Below, in pieces: positions 23,368 to 31,951 of a stretch of 64,000 bases of DNA (the stretch's first letter is position 1; each line of letters opens with the position of its first letter). The notes under the pieces were generated by a model. The model searched no databases, had not been told where the DNA came from, and saw only the letters and a list, made by a program, of their open reading frames with translations. The translations under genes and the position numbers were made by a program. Location: NCBI GenBank assembly GCA_038321235.1, contig JBBQEU010000003.1, positions 1 through 64,000 on the forward strand, in the 5' to 3' direction. This stretch comes from Sva-07 sp038321235. GTDB lineage: Bacteria; Actinomycetota; Acidimicrobiia; Acidimicrobiales; Ilumatobacteraceae.

Positions 23368-24012
23368 TCAGATCCCGAACTCGGCGGCATTCGCTGCCGC
23401 TACCGAGGCATCGTCGCCGAACAGCTCGACCCGGCTGTGCGCCTGGCGGCCGTAGACGAACATCATCAGTTCGCCGACAGGGCCCCGCACGGTCACCGAC
23501 GGTTCGGCCTGCTTGGCGATGATCGGCCCGTGATCGTCGTCGGGTTCGAGCACGATGCCGACCGGCGAGCTCTTGACCAGCTGTTTGGCCATCTTGCCGA
23601 GCACCCCGTAGAGCGCCTCGATCAGGTCGGCGTCGAGGCGTCGGGGTTCCCAGGTCGGCTGGGCACGACGGACATCCTCGAGATGCACGAAGAACTCGAC
23701 GGTGTTCGTCAGCTCGTCAACCTTGGCGATCCTCGCCGGCGACCAGAACGGCGGGCCGGAACGGACGGTGTCGACGAGGTCGCCCCAGTCATCGTCGGCA
23801 ACGCCCGCTTGCACCTTGTCGGTGTAGGCGGCCAGTTTCGACACCACGATGCCGATCGCCGCATCGGGACGACGCTCACGCACCACCAGGTGCGCCGCAA
23901 GATCACGGGTGGTCCAATCACCGCACAACGTCGGCTGATCGGGGCCGAGGTCGGCGAACAACTCACAGAGCTCGGCACGTTCGCGGCGGGCAGGAATGAT
24001 GTCGCTGGCCAT
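23368..24012 (-). CDS. TIGR03085-family (maleylpyruvate isomerase/DinB-like) protein
   Basis: A 214-residue protein. RRERAELCELFADLGPDQPTL followed by CGDWTTRDLAAHLVVRERRPDA is the hallmark of the TIGR03085 group of DinB-like four-helix proteins, with the DLAAHL His as probable metal ligand. The second part (EFFVHLEDVRRAQP) supplies the further His/Glu pair. Related proteins are thiol-dependent transferases or isomerases, perhaps with mycothiol; this one is uncharacterised. A TACGGT box with a 6-nt spacer (24019-24024, minus) supports ATG 24012. It is the first gene of a two-gene operon with the SDR. Confidence 0.8.
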   Translation of the reverse strand: MASDIIPARRERAELCELFADLGPDQPTLCGDWTTRDLAAHLVVRERRPDAAIGIVVSKLAAYTDKVQAGVADDDWGDLVDTVRSGPPFWSPARIAKVDELTNTVEFFVHLEDVRRAQPTWEPRRLDADLIEALYGVLGKMAKQLVKSSPVGIVLEPDDDHGPIIAKQAEPSVTVRGPVGELMMFVYGRQAHSRVELFGDDASVAAANAAEFGI

Positions 24013-24018
24013 GTGCGC

Positions 24019-24024
24019 ACCGTA
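24019..24024 (-). promoter_or_regulatory. Leaderless -10 box TACGGT
   Basis: On the minus strand TACGGT is followed by 6 nt and the ATG at 24012. Confidence 0.5.
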
Positions 24025-24082
24025 CCGGCGTGATGCACGGAGGTCGAACGGTGGTGCGGATTCGTGTCCCGCGACTCGATTC

Positions 24083-24949
24083 TCAGGCGGTGCCGTACGA
24101 CGCGTTCAACGACTCGCCGATCTCGGCCAGCGCGTCGGGTCGGAACGTCGGCACGATCGCGTGGGTCACACCGATCTCGGCGAGCTGTTCGACGCGGGCA
24201 TCGAGTTTCGGCCCAGGAGGAGCGCCGGCACTGGCGATCATCTCGATCGAATCAGGGTCGCGGTCGTGGTCTTCCGCGGTCTGACGGACCAACGCGATCA
24301 ATTCGCCGATCTCGGTGGCCGATGCACTGCCGGGGAAGAACCCGTCGCCGAGCCGGCCGGCACGCCTGGCCGCCGCAGGACTGTGCCCGCCGACGATCAC
24401 CGGGATCGTGCCCTTGGCCGGGCGGGGCAGCGAGATGCAGTTCTCGAAGTCGAAGAAGTCGCCCGAGAACGTCGTCTTCTCACCCGACCACAACGCACGC
24501 ATCACCGCGATGTACTCGTCGAGACGCTTGCCCCGGTCGCCGAACGGCACGTTCAGTGCAGCGAATTCCTCGGCGAGCCAACCAGCGCCGACACCGAGCA
24601 CCATTCGCCCGCCGGACAAATGGTCCAACGAGGCCAACTCCTTGGCGGTGATCACCGGGTTGCGCTGGGGCAGGATCAGGATGCCGGTCGCCAGCTTGAT
24701 CCGGGTGGTGTGCGCCGCCACCCACGTCAGCCAGATCAGCGGGTCGGGCAGGTCGAACTCCTCGGCGCCACCGGCCATTTTGCCGCTCGGGTCGTACGGG
24801 TATTTCGACTCGTAGCCCGATGGCACGACCACGTGCTCGACGGTCCAGATCGCTTCGAACCCGCCGGCCTCGGCGGCGGTCGCCACGGCGGTGGCGCCCT
24901 CGGGTGACGAACCGTGGCCGGTGTTGGCGAACATGATGCCGAACTTCAT
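24083..24949 (-). CDS. LLM-class (F420-dependent) oxidoreductase
   Basis: A 288-residue luciferase-like TIM barrel beginning MKFGIMFANTGHGSSPEG. Diagnostic stretches are EAIWTVEHVVVP, LATGILILPQRNP, LDHLSGGRMVLGVGAGW and PVIVGGHSPAAARRA. Such proteins in actinobacteria usually use F420 (TIGR03619-like); the substrate is unknown. ATG 24949 follows TAGGGT plus 7 nt on the minus strand, a leaderless start, so the open frame upstream is ignored. It is divergent from the membrane protein at 25037, each with its own leaderless promoter. Confidence 0.85.
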   Translation of the reverse strand: MKFGIMFANTGHGSSPEGATAVATAAEAGGFEAIWTVEHVVVPSGYESKYPYDPSGKMAGGAEEFDLPDPLIWLTWVAAHTTRIKLATGILILPQRNPVITAKELASLDHLSGGRMVLGVGAGWLAEEFAALNVPFGDRGKRLDEYIAVMRALWSGEKTTFSGDFFDFENCISLPRPAKGTIPVIVGGHSPAAARRAGRLGDGFFPGSASATEIGELIALVRQTAEDHDRDPDSIEMIASAGAPPGPKLDARVEQLAEIGVTHAIVPTFRPDALAEIGESLNASYGTA

Positions 24950-24956
24950 GCCGGCG

Positions 24957-24962
24957 ACCCTA
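24957..24962 (-). promoter_or_regulatory. Leaderless -10 box TAGGGT
   Basis: TAGGGT with a 7-nt spacer precedes ATG 24949 on the minus strand. The same hexamer recurs at 48391 and at 60748-60753. Confidence 0.5.
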
Positions 24963-25024
24963 GACGTGACCGCCCACTCGGTCTCCACCGCGCTCGATCC
25001 GAATCGCCCGTCTGAGCACGCGAG

Positions 25025-25030
25025 TAGCTT
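25025..25030 (+). promoter_or_regulatory. Leaderless -10 box TAGCTT
   Basis: TAGCTT with a 6-nt spacer precedes GTG 25037. Confidence 0.45.
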
Positions 25031-25036
25031 CGCGAG

Positions 25037-25918
25037 GTGGATGGTGTCGCCGAGAGTGACGGTCAACAGATGGTGGGGGAGACGTGCGCTGCCGATGGGG
25101 GGCGGCTCGAGCCTCTGGCCGGGGTGCCCGGCGTTCTGCAGTGCCCGACATGCCGACACCGCACCGACGAACCCGGTGATGGGGTGCTCGGTGACGGGTT
25201 CGACGTCAACCTGCGTCAGTGGGGTCTACGCGGCGACATGCACGCCTGGCAGGCAATGCGCGAACTCGTTGCGACCACACCCACGCCAACCGATCGCGAG
25301 GCGGTACGGGCGGCATACGTCGATGCGCTGCGCCGGGTGGCCGACGTCGACGTCGACGACACCGACGAGCAGGTCGTCCACCGGGCGCACCTCGACCACG
25401 GGGGGATGTCCGGCGGTTCGGTGGATGTGGGGTGGTGGCGCACGAAGGGCATCCCGCTGCTGGTCGAGCGGGCGGTCGACCGCCGACCCCCGCCGCGGAC
25501 TCCGCCACGCACTGCGGGGAAGGTGATCGGAAACATCGTCGTGTGGGTGATCCTCCTTGCGATCCCGGTGGCGCTGGTCGGGGGTGGAGGGTTCCTGATG
25601 TATCAGCGCGCAGTCGGGACACCCGTCGCGGCGACGGTGCTCGAGTGCGACACGTCGGGGGCGATCATCCGCGGAGCGTCGACCTATCGCACGGAGTGCA
25701 TCGCCGAGTGGGAGATCGACGGTCGGGTGGTGATCGGGTCGTTCACGGGCGGCAACGGTGAGTCCGACGTCGGCAGGACGGTCGCCGCAACGGTACGGGG
25801 CGACACTGCCTACAGCCGCTCGCTGGGTCTCCCCGTCCTGCTGATCGCGATGGGACTGCCGTTTCTCGCAGTCCCGGTGTTCGCGATTCGCGCACGGTTG
25901 CGCTCTCGGGTCAGCTGA
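25037..25918 (+). CDS. Membrane protein with N-terminal CxxC knuckle, unknown function
   Basis: A 293-residue protein I do not recognise. Near the N-terminus LQCPTCRHRTDEPGDGV contains a single CxxC knuckle. A soluble acidic part follows to about 165. A first membrane helix (IVVWVILLAIPVALVGGGGF, about 172-191) precedes a periplasmic segment holding two cysteines (LECDTSG and TECIAEW), and a second helix lies near the C-terminus (LPVLLIAMGLPFLAVPVFAI). The region between the helices resembles the DUF3592 type of domain. The start is GTG 25037, by the leaderless box. It is divergent from the LLM gene. Confidence 0.6.
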   Translation: MDGVAESDGQQMVGETCAADGGRLEPLAGVPGVLQCPTCRHRTDEPGDGVLGDGFDVNLRQWGLRGDMHAWQAMRELVATTPTPTDREAVRAAYVDALRRVADVDVDDTDEQVVHRAHLDHGGMSGGSVDVGWWRTKGIPLLVERAVDRRPPPRTPPRTAGKVIGNIVVWVILLAIPVALVGGGGFLMYQRAVGTPVAATVLECDTSGAIIRGASTYRTECIAEWEIDGRVVIGSFTGGNGESDVGRTVAATVRGDTAYSRSLGLPVLLIAMGLPFLAVPVFAIRARLRSRVS

Positions 25919-25925
25919 GCGGCTC

Positions 25926-25942
25926 CTGACGAACGTCGTCAG
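25926..25942. terminator. Small hairpin CTGACGA-ACG-TCGTCAG after the membrane protein gene
   Basis: Perfect 7-bp arms with a 3-nt loop lie 7 nt after the TGA at 25918. The hairpin is short and has no T-run, so it is only a candidate terminator. Confidence 0.35.
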
Positions 25943-25984
25943 CCGAGCGGGACCGCAGCACTGCGGCGGCGCGAGACTGGCCAG

Positions 25985-26761
25985 ATGACGTACGAGCACC
26001 TGCTGGTCGACCGCGATGGCGACATCATCACGATCACGCTGAACCGTCCGGAGAAGCGCAATGCGCTTGCACTCGACGTGATGGTCGAACTGACCGGCGC
26101 GCTCCGCGACGTCGGCGCCTCCGACGCCCTCGGCGTGATCCTGGCAGCCAACGGCCCGGTCTTCTCCGCCGGACACAACTTCGGCGACATGGCCGGCGCC
26201 GACCTCGACGCGGCCCGGCATCTCTTCGCCGTGTGCACCGAGATGATGGACACCGTGCAGGCACTGCCGCAGCCGGTGGTCGCTCGGGTGCACGCCTTGG
26301 CGACTGCGGCGGGGTGCCAGCTCGTCGCCACGTGCGACCTCGCGATCGCCGCTGAGTCCGCCGCATTCGCGATTCCCGGTGGCAAGGGCGGGCTGTTCTG
26401 CCATACACCACTCGTCGCGGTCGCTCGCAACATCGGCCGAAAACGTGCACTCGAGATGGCGCTCACCGGCGACCCGATCGACGCAGCCACCGCCGCCGAC
26501 TGGGGTCTGATCAACCGCGTCGTTCCCGACGCAGAACTCGACGCCGCCGTCGCCGAGCTCGTCGGTCGAGCGACCCGTGGCAGTGCGCTGTCCAAGGCGC
26601 TCGGCAAGCGGGCGTTCTATGCACAAGTCGGGCTCGACCAGGGCGGCGCCTATGCGCTCGCGGTGGAGGAGATGGCATCGGCGGCGATGCTCGGCGACGC
26701 CCAGGAAGGCTTCACGGCATTCCTCGAGAAACGGCATCCGAACTTCAACCAACGCGCCTGA
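25985..26761 (+). CDS. Enoyl-CoA hydratase/isomerase family protein
   Basis: A 258-residue crotonase-fold protein. ITLNRPEKRNAL is the N-terminal CoA-binding block, FSAGHNFGDM the first oxyanion-hole loop, and ALATAAGCQLVATCDLAIAA the second with its Gly. The usual catalytic Glu positions are altered: SAAFAIPGGKGGLFC replaces the common FG.PE..LG...G. It may therefore be an ECHDC3-like or non-hydratase member. ATG 25985 follows GAGACT plus 6 nt. It is convergent with the sigma-like gene, separated by only 4 nt. Confidence 0.83.
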   Translation: MTYEHLLVDRDGDIITITLNRPEKRNALALDVMVELTGALRDVGASDALGVILAANGPVFSAGHNFGDMAGADLDAARHLFAVCTEMMDTVQALPQPVVARVHALATAAGCQLVATCDLAIAAESAAFAIPGGKGGLFCHTPLVAVARNIGRKRALEMALTGDPIDAATAADWGLINRVVPDAELDAAVAELVGRATRGSALSKALGKRAFYAQVGLDQGGAYALAVEEMASAAMLGDAQEGFTAFLEKRHPNFNQRA

Positions 26762-26765
26762 CACG

Positions 26766-27569
26766 TCAGGCGGCCACGGCCAACGCCGTGCGCACATGGT
26801 CGACGGCGCGATCGCGATGGTTGCGAACGGTGCGCGGTGTCACGTTGCGTTGCCGGGCCACGAGGCCGGGCGAGCCGACGCGCACCAGTTGGCGGAGGAG
26901 GTCGAGGTCGCCCGACGGCACGCCCGCACGGTCCGCCTCGCGCAGCACGGTCACGAATTCGTCGAGCGCCGTCGCCGGTCCGTCGTGGCATGGTGTGGCG
27001 GCGAACGCACTGGGCGCACACAACTCCTCGGTGTTGCGCCTGCGCAGTGGCCGACGGAACGCCTGGAACACGGCATCGGAGACCAACGACGAGGCGACGT
27101 GGTGCCGGCGGCGCTGCACATCGAAGGACCGGATGGCGAGCCAGGCGGCCGGGACGACCTGCGCGATGGGGTCGGTCCGCTCGGTGAACGAGCGATACCG
27201 GGTCGCCTGCACGATCAGCGCCGGCAGGAGATGCTGCAGCACGATCCGACCGGCCAGTTCGTCGAAGTGTGACAGCTCGACCAGCGCGAGCAGGATCGCA
27301 TCGTCGGTTCGCTCCGCACCGTCGCTGCGTTGTGTCGCGCGCCGGAGTTGATCGAGGTCGGAGAGATCGGCGACGAGGTGTGCCAACGGATGGTCGGGGT
27401 AGCGGTCGGCCCAGGTCCGAGCGGTACGAATTGCTCGGCGCGAGGTCCGCAAGTGGGCCCACTCTGCGTCGAGGCGAGCGAGCAGGAACGAACGCCCATG
27501 ATCGGACTCGACGTACGTGCGAGTCGATTGATGGGACGGGATCCAAGTTGTCGGTGTCATGGAGGCCAC
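26766..27569 (-). CDS. Sigma-factor-like/HTH DNA-binding protein, function unknown
   Basis: A 267-residue protein. The C-terminal segment VARQRNVTPRTVRNHRDRAV (about 240-260) looks like a sigma-70 region 4 or LuxR-type HTH. The middle (about 95-190) has sigma region 2-like character (AGRIVLQHLLPALI, then QVVPAAWLAIRSFD). The N-terminus is polar. The start is GTG 27569 or ATG 27560; the latter also fits. It is divergent from the large FHA-FtsK gene, with a 188-bp gap between, so it may regulate that gene. That link rests on position only. No close family name can be given. Confidence 0.55.
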   Translation of the reverse strand: MASMTPTTWIPSHQSTRTYVESDHGRSFLLARLDAEWAHLRTSRRAIRTARTWADRYPDHPLAHLVADLSDLDQLRRATQRSDGAERTDDAILLALVELSHFDELAGRIVLQHLLPALIVQATRYRSFTERTDPIAQVVPAAWLAIRSFDVQRRRHHVASSLVSDAVFQAFRRPLRRRNTEELCAPSAFAATPCHDGPATALDEFVTVLREADRAGVPSGDLDLLRQLVRVGSPGLVARQRNVTPRTVRNHRDRAVDHVRTALAVAA

Positions 27570-27757
27570 CGTGACGAAGCACCTTCACTGCAGTACTCAC
27601 TGCTGGCGTCATCGTCCGGAGAATTCCACGAATTCGACCCATCACAGCGTCGGCCACGGCGCTCGTCGTGGCCTCACAGCACCAGCTCAGCAGCCCTTTT
27701 CCGTGGCATGGGAGGTGAGGATTCCCCATCGGTGACGTGACCGCCCACTGTGGCGGC

Positions 27758-30700
27758 ATGGACCACTCGACCATTCCGCCGTGCGAGGCAACGGGACCAG
27801 ACGGCTCGCGCCTCGTCATCCACCCCCATGCAGAATCCGATTCCGTGAGCGATCTCGCTCGGGCGCTCGACCTCCCGACGACCACTCCGCTGGCGATCGA
27901 CGATCGGCCCGTTGCAGCTCACGACCGGTTGCTCGCAACAGGGCTCCGCGTGGGATCTGCGGTCACCGTCCAGGCCCTCGAGGTTGCGGTCGGAGCGTCG
28001 TCGCAGCCCGATCGGTTCCCCCACGGCCTCGCCGTCGCGGTCGTGGTCGGACCGGCGTGCGAGCGCGGGATCTTGCTGGCCGAGGGCCGCCACACCGTGG
28101 GCCGAGCAGCATCAGCCGCAGTTCGCGTCGACGATCCAGCGGTCGAGTTGCACCACGGAGTGCTCGACGTCGGCGCCGACGGTTCGGTGACGTTCACCCA
28201 ACTCACCGGTGCGTTCCCGGTGACCTTCGACGGAATCGCCTGCGGCCCCAGCCATCCGGTCACCCCCGCTGGCGTCCTCACGCTCGGTGCGAGCCGCTTG
28301 GTGTTGCGCCGGCACGGTGGCGAACCGTCCGTGCCACCGATCGCCGGAGGCAGCATCGTGCCTGCTGATCGAGACCCGTGGCGCAGCGTCGTCCGGCGGG
28401 GCCCGTCGCCGCCCGTCGGGCAGGCCGGAGGCGTGATCACGGTTCCCGATCCACCTGCGACACACCGGGCGCCGCCGCTCACCTCGCTGATCGGTGCGGG
28501 GATCGCCGCGGCCGGTGCGGGCCTGCTGGCGGCCGTTCTCGGTCAGGCGCTGTTCGCCGTGTTCGCCGCCGTGGGTGCGATCGCGTCGCTCGGGACGTGG
28601 GCGGCCGGCGCGCTCGTCGCCCGCCGCGATCGTCGTCGCGCCGAGGTGCTCCACCGCACCGCGCTGGCCGACTTCGAGCAGACGCTGCTCGCAGCGCACG
28701 TCGCCGCCGAACGTGATCACCGGGCTCGCCATCGCAGCGTCGTCGACTCGCTCGAGTTGATCCACGCCGACGGTTCGGGCATCTGGTCACGCAGGCTGCA
28801 GGGCGCCGAAGCGCTCTGGGCCACGATCGGACGAGGAACGTGTCGATGGACGCCGCCGATCGTCGGCGACACCAGCGGGCGACTCGACGCCGAGCTGCTC
28901 GTCACGCTGGAGCGGTGCGAACGCCTCGTCGACGTCGCAGTGCCGATCGCTCTCGAACCCGCCTCGGTCATCGCATTCCACGGTCCGCCTGCGATCGGCG
29001 CCGCGCTGGGTCGGTCGGTGCTCGTGCAGTTGGCGGCGACATACGGGCCGGCCGACTGGGAACTGCACGTGGTGACCAGCGACCCGAACCGTTGGAGTTG
29101 GGTCAGCTGGCTGCCGCACACCCGTGGTCGGCCCTGCGTGATCGACGCCTCCGACAGTGCCTCGTTGGTCGATGCGATGGAACGAACCGCGGGTGGTGGC
29201 GATGGTGGTGTCGACGGTGGGCGACGAGCGGTGATCGTGCTCGACGTTCCGTCACTGCTCAGCGCCCGAACCGGACCGGTCCGCCGGCGGCTGGAACGCG
29301 GTGACGTCACCTGCCTGGTGATCGTGGCAGCCGATGCGTCGGTGCCTGCGGTCGTCGATCGGATCCTCGAGTTGGGCGACACCGGCGCAGCGAGGTGGAT
29401 CGAGACCGACGGACCGACCTGGACGTCGGTCGACCGTGAGATCGTCGTTGCCGGGTTGTCGGCGCCGACCGCGGAGGCCGCAGTACGGCGGTTGGCGCCG
29501 CTGATCGACCCCGAGGACCGCGACAGCGCAGACGGCGTGCCGGCGAACGTGTCGTTGGCCGACCTCGAACCGGTGGCCGACGACGCCTCGACGGTGATCG
29601 CTCGCCGCTGGATGCAAGCAGGACGTGACCCCGCCCCGATCGCTCGGCTCGGGCTGTCGGGCGATGGCATCGTCGATGTCGACCTCGCGCGCGATGGACC
29701 TCACGGTCTGGTCGCCGGCACGACGGGAGCAGGCAAGAGCGAGCTCCTGCGCACGCTGGTGGTGTCGCTCGCCGCCCGGGCCAGCCCCGACCACCTCACC
29801 ATGATCCTGGTCGACTTCAAGGGTGGCTCGACGTTCGACGCCTGCGCACGGCTGCCGCACACCGTCGGGGTGGTGACTGACCTCGACGACGGTCTGGCCG
29901 AACGGGTACTCGTCAGTCTCGATGCCGAGGTGCGGCGCCGCGAACGCCTGCTGCGAGCAGTGCGAGTCGACGACATCACGAGCTATCGCCGGGCGGTCGA
30001 CGATCCGTTGCCACGGCTCGTGGTGGTGATCGACGAGTTCGCGTCACTCGCCAAGGAGCTGCCCGACTTCCTGGGGGCGCTCGTGGCGATTGCCCAACGT
30101 GGCCGGAGTCTGGGCATCCATCTGCTGCTGGCGACGCAGCGTCCGGCGGGGGTGGTCACCGACGACATCCGCGCGAACACCAACCTGCGCATCGCGCTTC
30201 GATTGCAGGATCGCACCGACGCCGACGACATCGTCGGCGACGACTCGCCAGCGCGATTCCCCGTCGGTGCACCCGGGCTGGCGATGCTGCGACTGGGTCC
30301 GGACGAACGGGTGGTGTTCCAGACTGCGAGTACCGCCGGGCCGCTGCCGCTGCGGACCGAACGCCTCCGCATCGAGCCGGTCAGCGGCGCTCGGGGCGGT
30401 GACCGGTCTGGAGGCGTGCCACTCGCCGTCGGGCCGACCGTGCTCGAGTTCCTGGTCGAATCGATCTGTGCGGCGGCCACGATGGTCGGGAGCGCGAGCC
30501 CGCACCGGCCGTGGATCGACGCCCTACCCGCAGTGGTCCACCCTCGAGACATCGCCGAGTGTCGCGCCGAGGACCACCGATCGGTCGGTTTGCTCGACGA
30601 TCCCGCCGACCAATGCCGGCGTCCGCTGATCTGGGTGCCGAGCGTCGGCAACCTGCTGCTGGTCGGCTCGGTCGGCGCCGGCACGACGACGGCCGCGTTG

Positions 30701-31951
30701 GGGGTGGTTGCCGCGTGCGTTCGGACATCGCCCCCGGATCGGATGCACCTGTACGTCGTGGACGCACAGGGCGAAGCCGCGTGGACCGCCGTCGGAGCGA
30801 TCGCGCACTGCGGTGCCGTGGTGCGGGTCTCGGAGATCGAACGCCTCACACGGCTGCTCGCGCGCCTCGCCCGCGAGATGGACCATCGAGCGACCGATGG
30901 TCGGCGCGAACCGACGATCGTCGTCGCCTTCGACGGATTCGCGGCCGTCCGCGATGCGCTCGGCGACGTCGCCCACGGCGAGTCCGCGCTCCGCCTCGAT
31001 CGACTGCTTCGTGACGGTCCCGGGGTGGGGATCTTCGCAGTGATCACCACCGATGGCTCGTCGTCGAAGGGCCTTGGCGTGCCTCGGTCGGCGACGTGGG
31101 TGTTCCACGTCGGCGACCAGGGCATCGCCCGCACGGTGGGGCTGCGATCGCCGGTGGTGGGGCCAGGTGTGCCGGGGCGTCTGCGAGTGGTCGAGTCCGG
31201 ACTCGAGGCACAGGTCGTGTTCGACCCCGACCCGCTCCGCGACGCAGCCCGAGACCCCGCCGTGGACACAGACAACTCTGATGATGAACCACGGGGTGGC
31301 CCGATGCCGGTGCTGGTCTTGCCGGAGATGGTCGACGCCGATCATCTCGATGCCCAATCGTCAATCGCGTTGATCCCGTCGGAGCCGCCGTCGGGTCAGC
31401 CGGTCGGGCTGGTGGTCGGGCTCGGTGCGGACGATCTCGAACCCGCGGTGCTGCGAGTGCCCGTCGGCGACCACGTCTTCATCGGCGGCGCCGCACGGAC
31501 CGGTCGGTCGACCGCGTTGCGTCAGGTCGAAGCCGCATGGTGTCGAGCCCACCCCGATGGGCGGGTGATCCGTATCGAACGTCATCAGTCGGTTGTTGCC
31601 GAGGTCCCCGTCGGCGATCCCGGCACCCCGCCCGTGCTGGTCGTCCTCGACGACGCCGAACGAATCGATGATCACGACGGCCGTCTCCGCCTGCTCGTCG
31701 CACAGCCCGGTGTGACGTTTGCCGTCGCCGTCCGACTCGAAGCAGTTCGTGTCGCCTACGGGCACTGGACCCGCGAGGTTGCCAGAACCCGATGTGGGCT
31801 GATCATGACGTCGATGGGTGACGTCGACGGCGAACTGCTCGGAGCGACCTTGCCGCGACGTCCCCCGATCACGCCGCGGCCAGGTCTCGCGTGGATCATC
31901 GACCAAGGCGGCCACCGGCTCGTGCAGGTCGCTGCCAGAATGCCTCCATGA
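27758..31951 (+). CDS. FHA-containing FtsK/SpoIIIE ATPase, EssC/EccC (type VII secretion) type
   Basis: About 1397 residues. Order: a ubiquitin/YukD-like head (about 15-75); an FHA domain (about 95-185, HTVGRAASAAVR then a strand pair); a hydrophobic pair (about 242-286); an alpha/beta region; then the active FtsK domain with Walker A GTTGAGKS (about 656), VDFKGGSTFD, Walker B VVVIDEFASL and LLLATQRPAGV. Two further ATPase-like domains are degenerate: GSVGAGTT (about 968) and GGAARTGRST (about 1243) both lack the Walker A lysine. This is the EssC/EccC plan. No other type VII genes (EsxA, EccB, EccD) are nearby. GTG 27737 is an alternative start. The stop overlaps the next ATG. Confidence 0.83.
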   Translation: MDHSTIPPCEATGPDGSRLVIHPHAESDSVSDLARALDLPTTTPLAIDDRPVAAHDRLLATGLRVGSAVTVQALEVAVGASSQPDRFPHGLAVAVVVGPACERGILLAEGRHTVGRAASAAVRVDDPAVELHHGVLDVGADGSVTFTQLTGAFPVTFDGIACGPSHPVTPAGVLTLGASRLVLRRHGGEPSVPPIAGGSIVPADRDPWRSVVRRGPSPPVGQAGGVITVPDPPATHRAPPLTSLIGAGIAAAGAGLLAAVLGQALFAVFAAVGAIASLGTWAAGALVARRDRRRAEVLHRTALADFEQTLLAAHVAAERDHRARHRSVVDSLELIHADGSGIWSRRLQGAEALWATIGRGTCRWTPPIVGDTSGRLDAELLVTLERCERLVDVAVPIALEPASVIAFHGPPAIGAALGRSVLVQLAATYGPADWELHVVTSDPNRWSWVSWLPHTRGRPCVIDASDSASLVDAMERTAGGGDGGVDGGRRAVIVLDVPSLLSARTGPVRRRLERGDVTCLVIVAADASVPAVVDRILELGDTGAARWIETDGPTWTSVDREIVVAGLSAPTAEAAVRRLAPLIDPEDRDSADGVPANVSLADLEPVADDASTVIARRWMQAGRDPAPIARLGLSGDGIVDVDLARDGPHGLVAGTTGAGKSELLRTLVVSLAARASPDHLTMILVDFKGGSTFDACARLPHTVGVVTDLDDGLAERVLVSLDAEVRRRERLLRAVRVDDITSYRRAVDDPLPRLVVVIDEFASLAKELPDFLGALVAIAQRGRSLGIHLLLATQRPAGVVTDDIRANTNLRIALRLQDRTDADDIVGDDSPARFPVGAPGLAMLRLGPDERVVFQTASTAGPLPLRTERLRIEPVSGARGGDRSGGVPLAVGPTVLEFLVESICAAATMVGSASPHRPWIDALPAVVHPRDIAECRAEDHRSVGLLDDPADQCRRPLIWVPSVGNLLLVGSVGAGTTTAALGVVAACVRTSPPDRMHLYVVDAQGEAAWTAVGAIAHCGAVVRVSEIERLTRLLARLAREMDHRATDGRREPTIVVAFDGFAAVRDALGDVAHGESALRLDRLLRDGPGVGIFAVITTDGSSSKGLGVPRSATWVFHVGDQGIARTVGLRSPVVGPGVPGRLRVVESGLEAQVVFDPDPLRDAARDPAVDTDNSDDEPRGGPMPVLVLPEMVDADHLDAQSSIALIPSEPPSGQPVGLVVGLGADDLEPAVLRVPVGDHVFIGGAARTGRSTALRQVEAAWCRAHPDGRVIRIERHQSVVAEVPVGDPGTPPVLVVLDDAERIDDHDGRLRLLVAQPGVTFAVAVRLEAVRVAYGHWTREVARTRCGLIMTSMGDVDGELLGATLPRRPPITPRPGLAWIIDQGGHRLVQVAARMPP

